Source of the DNA: Mucilaginibacter ginsenosidivorax
GTDB lineage: Bacteria > Bacteroidota > Bacteroidia > Sphingobacteriales > Sphingobacteriaceae
Length of the DNA stretch: 64,000 nucleotides
NCBI RefSeq assembly: GCF_007971525.1
Contig: NZ_CP042437.1
Coordinates: 4,092,001-4,156,000 of the forward strand
Reading direction: 5' to 3'
Shown in pieces: positions 8,346 through 16,540 of the stretch; positions within the stretch are counted from its first letter, which is position 1; each line of letters starts with the position of its first letter. The notes under the pieces are model-generated. The model saw nothing but the letters and a program-made list of their open reading frames with translations, searched no databases and had not been told where the DNA came from. Made by a program: the position numbers and the translations under genes.

Positions 8346-8984
8346 ATGAACAGACGTGATTCCCTTAAAGCATTAGGCTTTACCACACTTTCGGCAGGAT
8401 TAATACTGGAAGCTTGTAAACCTGGTGCCCCAAAAACAGAAGAAACAGCCCCTGCGGCTACAGGAGCAGAGGCCGGCCGCCAGCCTTTTGAGGTTGAGCG
8501 CGATAAAAAGCTGAATGGCGATAAATTTTTTACAGCGGCAGAAATGGCTACCATTACCGTTTTGGGAGATATTATTATCCCAAAAGACGAAAAATCGGGC
8601 AGCGCATCAGATGCCAAAGTGCCTGATTTTATCGAGTTTATTGTGAAGGATATTCCCGATCATCAAACCCCTATGCGTGGCGGTTTGCGCTGGTTAGATT
8701 TGCAATGCCTTAACCGTTTTGGCAAGGTATTTACCGACTGTAGCCATGCACAGCAGATAGAGCTGGTAGATATGATAGCCTACCCCGCCAAAGCCAAACC
8801 AGAAATGGCCCAGGGTGTAGCCTTTTTTAACCGTATGCGCGATTTAACCGCATCGGGTTTTTATACTACCAAAATGGGTATTGATGATATTGGTTTTGCC
8901 GGCAACAACCCTAACAAATGGACCGGTGTACCTGATGATGTTCTAAAACACTACAATATGCAGGATGTAAAAGCCGGCGTATAA
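8346..8984 (+). CDS. Gluconate 2-dehydrogenase subunit 3-family protein, Tat signal
   Basis: 212 residues, 22 nt downstream of the GMC gene and surely co-transcribed. The N-terminus NRRDSLKALG has twin arginines (3-4) followed by a hydrophobic core and an LEAC lipobox (C24), so it looks like a Tat-exported lipoprotein. The mature part carries the Gluconate_2-dh3 features: FFTAAEMATITVLGDIIIPKDE at about 58-80 and a predominantly helical remainder. In characterised relatives this small subunit carries the export signal for the FAD subunit and is needed for its maturation. A strong palindromic terminator follows the stop. Confidence 0.85.
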   Translation: MNRRDSLKALGFTTLSAGLILEACKPGAPKTEETAPAATGAEAGRQPFEVERDKKLNGDKFFTAAEMATITVLGDIIIPKDEKSGSASDAKVPDFIEFIVKDIPDHQTPMRGGLRWLDLQCLNRFGKVFTDCSHAQQIELVDMIAYPAKAKPEMAQGVAFFNRMRDLTASGFYTTKMGIDDIGFAGNNPNKWTGVPDDVLKHYNMQDVKAGV

Positions 8985-8985
8985 C

Positions 8986-9027
8986 GCACAACAAAAAAGG
9001 AGCTGCAAAGCTCCTTTTTTGTTGTGC
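8986..9027. terminator. Bidirectional rho-independent terminator
   Basis: A perfect 19-bp inverted repeat with the tetraloop GCAA. The GC core AGGAGCT/AGCTCCT is flanked by A and T runs on both sides, so it can work for the plus-strand operon ending at 8984 and for the minus-strand permease array ending at 9067. Confidence 0.85.
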
Positions 9028-9041
9028 ATGCATAATATTTC

Positions 9042-9069
9042 CTATCTTGACTCTTGATTCTTGCCTCTA
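9042..9069 (-). repeat. Stop-anchored AAGARTC heptad array (permease 1)
   Basis: Four 7-nt units on the minus strand. The first, TAGAGGC, includes the stop codon. The next two are AAGAATC and AAGAGTC, and the last is AAGATAG. Confidence 0.7.
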
Positions 9070-11460
9070 TTCCGACCTCAGGCTTTTCACCGGGTTCATC
9101 AGCGCGGCCTTAATACTTTGATAGCTTACCGTAAGCAGGGTAATCATGATTGATCCTAATGCAGTTGCGCCAAATATCCACCAGGAAAGGTCGGCGCGGT
9201 ATTTATAATCCTGTAGCCAGCCGTGCATAAAGTAGTAGGCGGTTGGTATAGATATAAGCAGGGATATGGAGACCAGTACCACAAAATCTACCGACATTAA
9301 GCGCCACAGGCCAAACACCGATGCACCCAATACTTTGCGAACGCCAATTTCTTTAGTGCGCTGCTCGGCCATAAAGGATGCCATGCCAAATAAGCCCATA
9401 CAACTGATAAAGATGGCCAAAAGGGTAAAGAAACCCGCCAGTTTACCTACGCGCTCTTCGTTGGCAAATTTTTGGGCGTACTGTTCGTCGGTAAATTTAT
9501 ATTCAAAGGGGCTGCCGGGAGCATATTGTTTCCAGGTAGTTTCTATTTTACCCAGCGTTTCATGCGGGCTTACTTTAGGGTTAATGCGGATGTTAATCAT
9601 CCCGCCGCTGTTTTTTGTAAGATAGAAAACGGTAGGCTGTATTGGCTCGTAAGGCGATGACATCACCATATCCTTTACAACACCAATGATCTGGAATTTT
9701 TTATACCATTCCAGTGTTTCGCCTACCGGGTTTTTCAAATGCATAAATTTAACCGCTGCCTCGTTTACCACCATTGCCGATGAATCGGCTAAGTTGTTTT
9801 TGGCAAAGTCGCGGCCGTCTACTACCTTCCATAGCGCGGTTTTACCAAATTCCGCGCTTACGGCTATAGTTCCGAAATCGTCCTGTAGGGCAGGATCTTT
9901 ATCGCGCCATTTAAAGCCGCTGTTATCAGAGTATATATCCGTTAGCGGACTGTCGGATTCAGACATATCAACAATAGCGCCCGATTGGATCAGGTCGTTC
10001 CGTACGGCATCAAAATGATTATGAATCTCGTCGGTACGCATATCAACCTGGATAAGCCCGGTACGGTCATATCCTACCGGGCGGTTCTTGGTATACTGTA
10101 CCTGCCTGAAAACAATGACGGTACCAATAATAAGGGTAACCGAAACCGTGAACTGTAGCACCACCAATATTTTACGCGGCAGGGCAGCAAAACGGCCTGC
10201 CTTGAAAGTGCCCTTTAATACTTTTACCGGCTGGAATGATGACAGGTAAAAAGCCGGATAGCTACCCGCTATAATACCCGTAAAAATGCTAAAGCCAATA
10301 CCCATAATCCAAAACAAGGGATTAAACCACGGTATCGCTACGGTTTTATCGGCAACCTGGTTAAACCACGGCAATATCAGTTGTACCAAAACCACCGCCA
10401 GGAAGAACGCGAAAACGGTTATCAACATCGATTCCATAAAAAACTGCCCGATTAGCTGGCTACGCAGCGAACCAACTGTTTTGCGGATGCCTACTTCTTT
10501 GGCCCGTTTCTCGCTACGGGCGGTGCTCAGGTTCATGAAATTGATACAAGCCAGCAGCAATACAAATACGCCGATAAGGCCAAACATCCAAACAAACTTA
10601 ATATCGCCGCCGGTATTGATGCCATTTTTGAATTCAGAATACAGGTGCCATTTACTCATGGGATGTAGAAAGATGGCAGCTTTAAACGTTAAACCAATTT
10701 TGTCGTTATTAAGCTTCAAACCTTCCATTTTCAGGTTTTTTATCCTGGCAGATACCCGGTCCAAATCGGCATTAGGTTGTAGCTGCGCAAACAATTGCCA
10801 GGAGTTGTTACCCCATGTTACACGGGCCTGTTTAAGGTAAGGCTGATGGGTCATAAACTGATCCCAGGGTGCAATAAAGCCCAGTTCTTTAAAGCTGGTA
10901 TTGTGAGGTAAATCCTCGTACACCCCTGTTACCTTCAGGTTCCATTGGTTATCTATTTTTATAGCCTTAAACATGGGGTCGGCGTTGCCAAAAATGGCTT
11001 TGGCCAATGATGCCGAAAGGATGATAGACGATTGATCTTTCAATGCCGATCGCGTGCCCTTGAGCATTTTGAGGGTAAGCAGGTTAGGCGCGTCGGCCTG
11101 CATGTATGAGCCTGCGTAGGATAGTTTTTTATCACCCGAGGCTATGATATGGTTAAAGTTCCAGGTAGATAACACCACATATTTAAAATCGCTTTTATAC
11201 TCTTCGCCCAGTTTGTAACCTAATGGCAGGGGGATTGAGTTTTGTGTGCCTACCTCGCCGTTAAAGGTTTGGTGCTGCATTACCCGCACAATTCGGTTGT
11301 AGTTATCATGGTACTTATCGTATGATAACTCGTTCCAGATCCAAAGGCCTATCAGCACAGCAACAGCCATACCAACCGATAACCCGGTAACGTTGATAAA
11401 AGTATGCGCCTTATTTTTTATAAGGTTTCGCCAGGCGATTTTGATATAATTCTTAAACAT
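9067..11460 (-). CDS. ABC-type FtsX/MacB-like permease (array member 1)
   Basis: 797-residue inner-membrane permease with the duplicated MacB architecture. Helix 1 is at about 22-42 after a conserved KIAWRNLIKN segment; a large periplasmic domain spans about 45-275; three FtsX helices lie at 285-425, including LLLACINFMNLSTARSEKR; a second periplasmic domain follows at about 440-670; and a C-terminal FtsX domain contains GLFGMASFMAEQRTKEIGVRKVLGAS and ends NPVKSLRSE. It is the last-transcribed of six tandem paralogues. No ATP-binding subunit is encoded in the window, so its energy source and substrate are unknown. It is closest by eye to members 2 and 4. Confidence 0.85.
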   Translation of the reverse strand: MFKNYIKIAWRNLIKNKAHTFINVTGLSVGMAVAVLIGLWIWNELSYDKYHDNYNRIVRVMQHQTFNGEVGTQNSIPLPLGYKLGEEYKSDFKYVVLSTWNFNHIIASGDKKLSYAGSYMQADAPNLLTLKMLKGTRSALKDQSSIILSASLAKAIFGNADPMFKAIKIDNQWNLKVTGVYEDLPHNTSFKELGFIAPWDQFMTHQPYLKQARVTWGNNSWQLFAQLQPNADLDRVSARIKNLKMEGLKLNNDKIGLTFKAAIFLHPMSKWHLYSEFKNGINTGGDIKFVWMFGLIGVFVLLLACINFMNLSTARSEKRAKEVGIRKTVGSLRSQLIGQFFMESMLITVFAFFLAVVLVQLILPWFNQVADKTVAIPWFNPLFWIMGIGFSIFTGIIAGSYPAFYLSSFQPVKVLKGTFKAGRFAALPRKILVVLQFTVSVTLIIGTVIVFRQVQYTKNRPVGYDRTGLIQVDMRTDEIHNHFDAVRNDLIQSGAIVDMSESDSPLTDIYSDNSGFKWRDKDPALQDDFGTIAVSAEFGKTALWKVVDGRDFAKNNLADSSAMVVNEAAVKFMHLKNPVGETLEWYKKFQIIGVVKDMVMSSPYEPIQPTVFYLTKNSGGMINIRINPKVSPHETLGKIETTWKQYAPGSPFEYKFTDEQYAQKFANEERVGKLAGFFTLLAIFISCMGLFGMASFMAEQRTKEIGVRKVLGASVFGLWRLMSVDFVVLVSISLLISIPTAYYFMHGWLQDYKYRADLSWWIFGATALGSIMITLLTVSYQSIKAALMNPVKSLRSE

Positions 11461-11466
11461 GATTTT

Positions 11467-11498
11467 GGTTCATTGGTTCACTTGTTCATTAGTTCATT
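11467..11498 (-). repeat. Start-side octad array (permease 1)
   Basis: Four 8-nt units of the form RGTTCAYT on the plus strand (AATGAACY on the coding strand), beginning 6 nt upstream of the ATG at 11460. Confidence 0.65.
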
Positions 11499-11534
11499 GG
11501 GCTTTTCTGGTGCCTTATACTATCACTATGCTTC

Positions 11535-11569
11535 CTGTCTTGATTCTTGACTCTTAATTCTTGACTCTA
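11535..11569 (-). repeat. Stop-anchored AAGARTC heptad array (permease 2)
   Basis: Five 7-nt units on the minus strand. The first, TAGAGTC, contains the stop codon; then come three AAGARTY units; and AAGACAG closes the array. Confidence 0.75.
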
Positions 11570-13927
11570 TTCCGAGCGCAGGCTTTTTACCGGGTTCATC
11601 AGTGCTGCTTTGATGGCCTGGAAACTTACGGTAATTAATGTAATGGCAATAGCCCCTGTACCCGATAATGCAAATATCCACCAGGTTATTGGCGACCGGT
11701 ACTGGTATTGGTGAAGCCAGCCGTTCATAAAATAATAGGCCACAGGGATTGCAATAAGTAATGATATAACTACCAGCACCACAAACTCGGTTGATAATAA
11801 ACGCCACAGGTTTGCCACCGATGCGCCAAGCACTTTACGTACCCCTATCTCCTTTATCCGTTGTTCGGCAACAAATGATGCAAGGCCAAACAAGCCAAGG
11901 CAGCTGATAAAGATAGCCAGCACAGCAAACACGGTAGCCAGGTTGCCTATGCGTTGTTCGTCGCTAAATTTGCGGGCGTATTCATCATCATTAAACTTAA
12001 ACTGAAATGGGCTGCCGGGATTGTATTTTTTAAACACAGGTTCAATTTTGCCCAGGGCTTCGCGCATAGGCACTTTAGGGTTTACGCGCAAGGTAATAAC
12101 GTTAACCCAGCCCGGGTTCATATGAAAAACGGTAGCGACGGTAGGTTTGTACGGTGATTCCATCACCATATCCTTCACCACACCGGTTACAATATGGTTT
12201 TTACCTGCCCAATGCATGGTTTTACCAATAGGGTTTTTAAGTCCGCTTAGTTTTACTGCCGATTCATTTAAGATAAACGCCCCGGTATCCGTAGGGAAAC
12301 TTCTTGAAAAATCGCGGCCTTCAATTATCTTCCATCCAACGGTTTTACCGTAATCATAAGTTACGGCTATTGTACCAAATGTTGGATCGAAGCCGGGGGC
12401 TTTACCAGCCCAGCCGAAACCACCGTTGTTTGACCATACCTGGGTTGTTGAACTGTTTGATTCGGCCATGTCGGCTACTGCGCCGGTTTGGATCAGGTCG
12501 TTCCGCATGGTTTCATAATGGCCATAAATTTCGGGGGTGTTCATATCAACCGTAATTAAGCCTTCGCGGGTATAGCCAACAGGCCTGTTGCGCGCAAACT
12601 GAATTTGCCTGAAAACGATAATGGTGCCAATAATGAGCACAATAGATACCGTAAACTGTACAACCACTAAAACCTTACGCGGCAGCGAAGCGAAACGCCC
12701 AACACGAAAAGTTCCTTTTAATACCTTAATTGGTTCAAAAGCCGATAGGTAAAATGCCGGATAGCTTCCTGCTATAATTCCGGTAAAAAAAGTAAAGCTC
12801 AAAGCGGCTGCCCAAAACCAGGGATTAATAAAAGGCATGGCAATTTGCTTATCGGCAATGTTATTAAAATAGGGCAAAGCAACTAAAACCAAAACAAGCG
12901 TAACCACCAAAGCTAAAAATGCAAACATCAGCGATTCGCTCAAAAACTGTTTCACCAATTGCGCGCGGATAGAGCCTATCGCTTTGCGGATGCCCACTTC
13001 TTTCGCGCGTTTTTCGCTGCGGGCGGTGCTCAGGTTCATGAAATTGATACATGCCAACAGCAATACAAACGTACCAATGATGCCGAACAGCCACACCAAC
13101 TCAATGCGGCCGCCAACTGCTTTGCCGTTTTTAAAATCGCTGTACAGGTACCATTTGGCCATGGGATGTATTTGCATTACCTCGTCGTTCATTTTAAAAT
13201 GAGGCTTGGTAATGTTCCTGATCTTTGCCGATACTTTGGCAAAATCGGCATGCTCATTCATCAAAGCAAATAGGTGGCAGCCATGGTTATCCCATGCAGA
13301 ACTTTGGGTATTCCACCAGTTTGCGGGGCTGCTCCAGGGTAACATAAATTTAGTAGGGTAAAAGGTGGTATTATATGGCAAATCCTGGTAAACGCCGGCT
13401 ACCTTCATATCGGTTTTGTTATCAATGCGTACCACCTTATTTATAGGGTCGGCACTGCCGAACAGAGCTATTGCTACAGATTGTGATAATACAATGGATG
13501 AAGGATCTTTAAAGCTGGCATAGCCCCCTTTTATCATTTTTAACGAAAGTATAGCGGGCAAATCGGACTCGGCCCACATGCCGTTTTGTGATATCTTTTT
13601 ATCGCCAACAGCTAATATATGTGTGCCCTCCCAGGTAAGTGCGGTCAGCTTAAAATCGCCCGCATATTTGGTACGCAGTTCGGCGCTGAGGGGCACCACG
13701 GTCGACCCGAATGTGCCTGTTTCGCCGTTGGCCGTTTGGGTAGTCATTACCTGGGCCACATGGTCATAATTTTGATGATACTTATCAAACGATAACTCAT
13801 CCCATATCCAAAGGCCTATCAACATAGCTACCGCCATGCCAACTGATAATCCTGCTACATTAATAAATGTATGCACTTTGTTTTTGGCGATGTTTCGCCA
13901 CGCGATTTTGAGGTAATTCCTAAACAT
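11567..13927 (-). CDS. ABC-type FtsX/MacB-like permease (array member 2)
   Basis: 786 residues with the same layout as its neighbours: KIAWRNIAKN, then helix 1 (about 22-42, INVAGLSVGMAVAMLIGLWIW), a first periplasmic domain, the LLLACINFMNLSTARSEKR helix region near 290, a second periplasmic domain, and a C-terminal block LFGLASFVAEQRIKEIGVRKVLGAS ending NPVKSLRSE. It is slightly shorter in the first periplasmic domain than members 1 and 4, its nearest relatives by eye. It lies 106 nt upstream of member 1 and probably shares a transcript with it. No ATPase partner is adjacent. Confidence 0.85.
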   Translation of the reverse strand: MFRNYLKIAWRNIAKNKVHTFINVAGLSVGMAVAMLIGLWIWDELSFDKYHQNYDHVAQVMTTQTANGETGTFGSTVVPLSAELRTKYAGDFKLTALTWEGTHILAVGDKKISQNGMWAESDLPAILSLKMIKGGYASFKDPSSIVLSQSVAIALFGSADPINKVVRIDNKTDMKVAGVYQDLPYNTTFYPTKFMLPWSSPANWWNTQSSAWDNHGCHLFALMNEHADFAKVSAKIRNITKPHFKMNDEVMQIHPMAKWYLYSDFKNGKAVGGRIELVWLFGIIGTFVLLLACINFMNLSTARSEKRAKEVGIRKAIGSIRAQLVKQFLSESLMFAFLALVVTLVLVLVALPYFNNIADKQIAMPFINPWFWAAALSFTFFTGIIAGSYPAFYLSAFEPIKVLKGTFRVGRFASLPRKVLVVVQFTVSIVLIIGTIIVFRQIQFARNRPVGYTREGLITVDMNTPEIYGHYETMRNDLIQTGAVADMAESNSSTTQVWSNNGGFGWAGKAPGFDPTFGTIAVTYDYGKTVGWKIIEGRDFSRSFPTDTGAFILNESAVKLSGLKNPIGKTMHWAGKNHIVTGVVKDMVMESPYKPTVATVFHMNPGWVNVITLRVNPKVPMREALGKIEPVFKKYNPGSPFQFKFNDDEYARKFSDEQRIGNLATVFAVLAIFISCLGLFGLASFVAEQRIKEIGVRKVLGASVANLWRLLSTEFVVLVVISLLIAIPVAYYFMNGWLHQYQYRSPITWWIFALSGTGAIAITLITVSFQAIKAALMNPVKSLRSE

Positions 13928-13962
13928 GTTGTACGTTTTAACTTGTACGTGATACGTTTTTT
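13928..13962 (-). repeat. Start-anchored heptad array (permease 2)
   Basis: Five 7-nt units directly abut the ATG. On the coding strand the unit next to the ATG is GTACAAC, and the units further out (for example TTAAAAC, GTATCAC) are degenerate versions. A near copy lies upstream of permease 5. Confidence 0.65.
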
Positions 13963-14013
13963 AACTCAACTAAATGACCAATGACAGCGCAGCGAAATGA
14001 CTAATGACTAATT

Positions 14014-14041
14014 CTGTCTTGACTCTTGACTCTTAATTCTA
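14014..14041 (-). repeat. Stop-anchored AAGARTC heptad array (permease 3)
   Basis: Four units on the minus strand: TAGAATT with the stop codon, two copies of AAGAGTC, then AAGACAG. Confidence 0.75.
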
Positions 14042-16411
14042 TTCCGATCTCAAACTTTTTATCGGATTAACCAGCGCCGCTTTTATAGCCTGGAAACTTA
14101 CGGTTACCATGGCTATAACAATGATAATACCGCCCGCCATGGCAAATATCCACCAATGCATTGGCGTTTGGTAAGCAAAATCACGCAGCCAGGCGCTCAT
14201 GGCATACCAGGATACCGGCAGGGCGATAAACAGCGAAATGATAACCAGCAGCAAAAACTCTGACGATAGCAGGGTAAATAACGAAGCTGCGCTGGCCCCC
14301 AATACTTTGCGGATGCCTATCTCTTTGATGCGTTGCTCGGCAGTAAACATGGCTAACCCCAACAGGCCAAGGCACGATATAAATATAGCCAGGAACGCAA
14401 ACGCGTTTGAAAGTTTGGTTACTATCTGCTCGTTTTGGTAAAGCTTTTGGTATTCGTCGTCGCTGAAGGTGTAGCTGAACGGGAATGCGGGATTAATTTG
14501 CTTAGCCAGGGTTGCCAAACTGGCCAATGCTTCGCGGGTTTTGCCGGGCCGGGTTTTCACCAGGATATTACCATAACCTTCTTGCTCGCCATACCTGATG
14601 ATCAGCGGTTGGATCTGCTCATGCAGCGATGCAAAATGAAAATCTTTTAATACGCCGATGATTTGCCCCTTTTTGCCCCAAAAGGTTAAAGGCTTACCTA
14701 TAGGATCGGCATATTTTAATCTTTTTAGCGCTGTTTCATTAATGAGGTATCCTACCGAATCGGTACCGTAAGCCTTCGAAAAATCGCGGCCGGCAGCCAT
14801 TTTAAGTTTCATGGTTTTTACAAAATCGTATCCTACGGATACCTGTGTAAACTGGATTTGTACGTTATGATCTTTACCTACCCAATCAACATCGCTGGTG
14901 CCGTTATCAAGCCCCGTTGGTGTAGCCGTGATCCGGCTTATCGACTTGATGCCTGCCATTTGCAAAGCCTCGTCTTTAAAGGCCTGGTATTTATGAATCA
15001 GTTCGCCATTCATCGGGATGTAAATCAGATTTTCGCGATCAAAGCCCAGGTTTTTTGATTGCACATAATCCATTTGCTTTGATATAACGATGGTTGCCGT
15101 GATCATGACTACCGACAGGAAAAACTGGAATACTACCAGCCCTTTACGGAACATGGTTGTACCGGTATCTAATTTCAATGTCCCTTTTAAAACCTTAACC
15201 GGATTAAAAGATGATAAAAACAAAGCTGGATAACTGCCCGATATAAAGCCGGTAATTAAAGTGATTGCAGCCAATTTTAACCAGAAAGCTGGCAGGTGAA
15301 ATGGTAGCGCTATCTCTTTTTGGGTAATGTTGTTAAACACGGGTAATAGTAATACCAATAACAATAATGAAACCACTACGGCCAGCGTAGTTACCAGCAT
15401 CGATTCGCTTATAAATTGTTTTATGAGCACCGAGCGCACCGCGCCAACAACTTTACGCACCCCAATTTCGCGGGCACGCTTAACCGAGCGGGCTGTTGTA
15501 AGGTTCATGAAGTTGATGCAGGCTATCAGCAAAATAAAAATAGCCACAATGGTAAACAGGCGTACGTACTCAATACGGCCTCCTTTAAATTCGCCGTTTT
15601 CGAAATTGTTGTACAGGTATCCATCTTTAAATGGCTGCATGCCCAGCTCTTCGGTAAATGTGCCTTTCTTTTGGTTTTTATTCAGGTTGTCTAAAAAGTG
15701 GGTTAGTTTTTTTTCTATCAAAGCCGGGTTGGCATCGGGGCGCAACATGATAACGGTTGAGGGGCCGTTGTTACCCCATATTTTTGCCCAATCGTTATCT
15801 GCTAAAAATGCATCCCAGTTCATGATGAAATCGTATTGCTGCGATGACGTTTTGGGCAGGTCCTGGTAAACACCGGTAACTTTAAAATCCTTCCGGTTTT
15901 CATAACGGATGGTTTTGCCAATGGCGGCCTGCGCGCTGCCAAAAAAGGCTTTTGCCATTTTATTGGAGATGGCTAAGCTTACCGGCGTATTCAAAGCGTT
16001 TTGCGCGTTGCCCTGTAGCAAAGGAATGGTAAACATTTTAAAAACGTCGGCACCGCCATTAACGCCGCCCATTTTCAGGATTTTATCGCCAACACGGAAA
16101 GTGCTTTCGCCGCCGTATGAAATGCCAGTTGATGCCTCAATTTCAGGGATTTGCTTTTTAAGCTCGTCGGGCAATAAGCCAGGGGTGTTATATTGGCCAA
16201 CAATTTTATTATCGTAATACTGACGTTCATAAACAGAAAATAGACGGCTGCTGTTTTTATGATAAGCATCCATCTCCAGTTCGTTTTGAACCCATAGCAG
16301 GATCAATAAACTACAAGCCAGCCCTACAGAAAGGCCCGCTATATTTATAAAAGTATGTGCCTTATTCCTGATAAGGTTTCGCCAGGCGATTTTTAGATAA
16401 TTCCTTAACAT
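14039..16411 (-). CDS. ABC-type FtsX/MacB-like permease (array member 3)
   Basis: 790 residues, same two-fold MacB/FtsX layout. It diverges from members 1, 2 and 4 just after helix 1 (ILLWVQNELEMDAYHKNSS) and throughout the first periplasmic domain, which suggests a different ligand. Landmarks are ACINFMNLTTARSVKRAREIGVRKV near 290, VFQFFLSVVMITATIVISKQM at the start of the second half, and LGLLGLAMFTAEQRIKEIGIRKV in the C-terminal domain. The gene ends NPIKSLRSE. The 111-nt gap to member 2 is made largely of short repeat arrays. Confidence 0.85.
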   Translation of the reverse strand: MLRNYLKIAWRNLIRNKAHTFINIAGLSVGLACSLLILLWVQNELEMDAYHKNSSRLFSVYERQYYDNKIVGQYNTPGLLPDELKKQIPEIEASTGISYGGESTFRVGDKILKMGGVNGGADVFKMFTIPLLQGNAQNALNTPVSLAISNKMAKAFFGSAQAAIGKTIRYENRKDFKVTGVYQDLPKTSSQQYDFIMNWDAFLADNDWAKIWGNNGPSTVIMLRPDANPALIEKKLTHFLDNLNKNQKKGTFTEELGMQPFKDGYLYNNFENGEFKGGRIEYVRLFTIVAIFILLIACINFMNLTTARSVKRAREIGVRKVVGAVRSVLIKQFISESMLVTTLAVVVSLLLLVLLLPVFNNITQKEIALPFHLPAFWLKLAAITLITGFISGSYPALFLSSFNPVKVLKGTLKLDTGTTMFRKGLVVFQFFLSVVMITATIVISKQMDYVQSKNLGFDRENLIYIPMNGELIHKYQAFKDEALQMAGIKSISRITATPTGLDNGTSDVDWVGKDHNVQIQFTQVSVGYDFVKTMKLKMAAGRDFSKAYGTDSVGYLINETALKRLKYADPIGKPLTFWGKKGQIIGVLKDFHFASLHEQIQPLIIRYGEQEGYGNILVKTRPGKTREALASLATLAKQINPAFPFSYTFSDDEYQKLYQNEQIVTKLSNAFAFLAIFISCLGLLGLAMFTAEQRIKEIGIRKVLGASAASLFTLLSSEFLLLVIISLFIALPVSWYAMSAWLRDFAYQTPMHWWIFAMAGGIIIVIAMVTVSFQAIKAALVNPIKSLRSE

Positions 16412-16416
16412 ATGTT

Positions 16417-16456
16417 AGTTCATTAGTTCATTGGTTCACTTGTTCATTAGTTCATT
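16417..16456 (-). repeat. Start-side octad array (permease 3)
   Basis: Five 8-nt units on the plus strand: three AGTTCATT, one GGTTCACT and one TGTTCATT, starting 5 nt beyond the ATG at 16411. Confidence 0.7.
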
Positions 16457-16498
16457 GGTCTTGTCTGTGGGCTAACGCCAGCACTACAAACAATGCTT

Positions 16499-16540
16499 CT
16501 GTCTTGATTCTTGACTCTTAATTCTTGATTCTTCTTTTTA
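16499..16540 (-). repeat. Stop-anchored AAGARTC heptad array (permease 4)
   Basis: Six units on the minus strand. The first, TAAAAAG, contains the stop codon; four AAGARTY units follow; AAGACAG ends the array. Confidence 0.75.
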
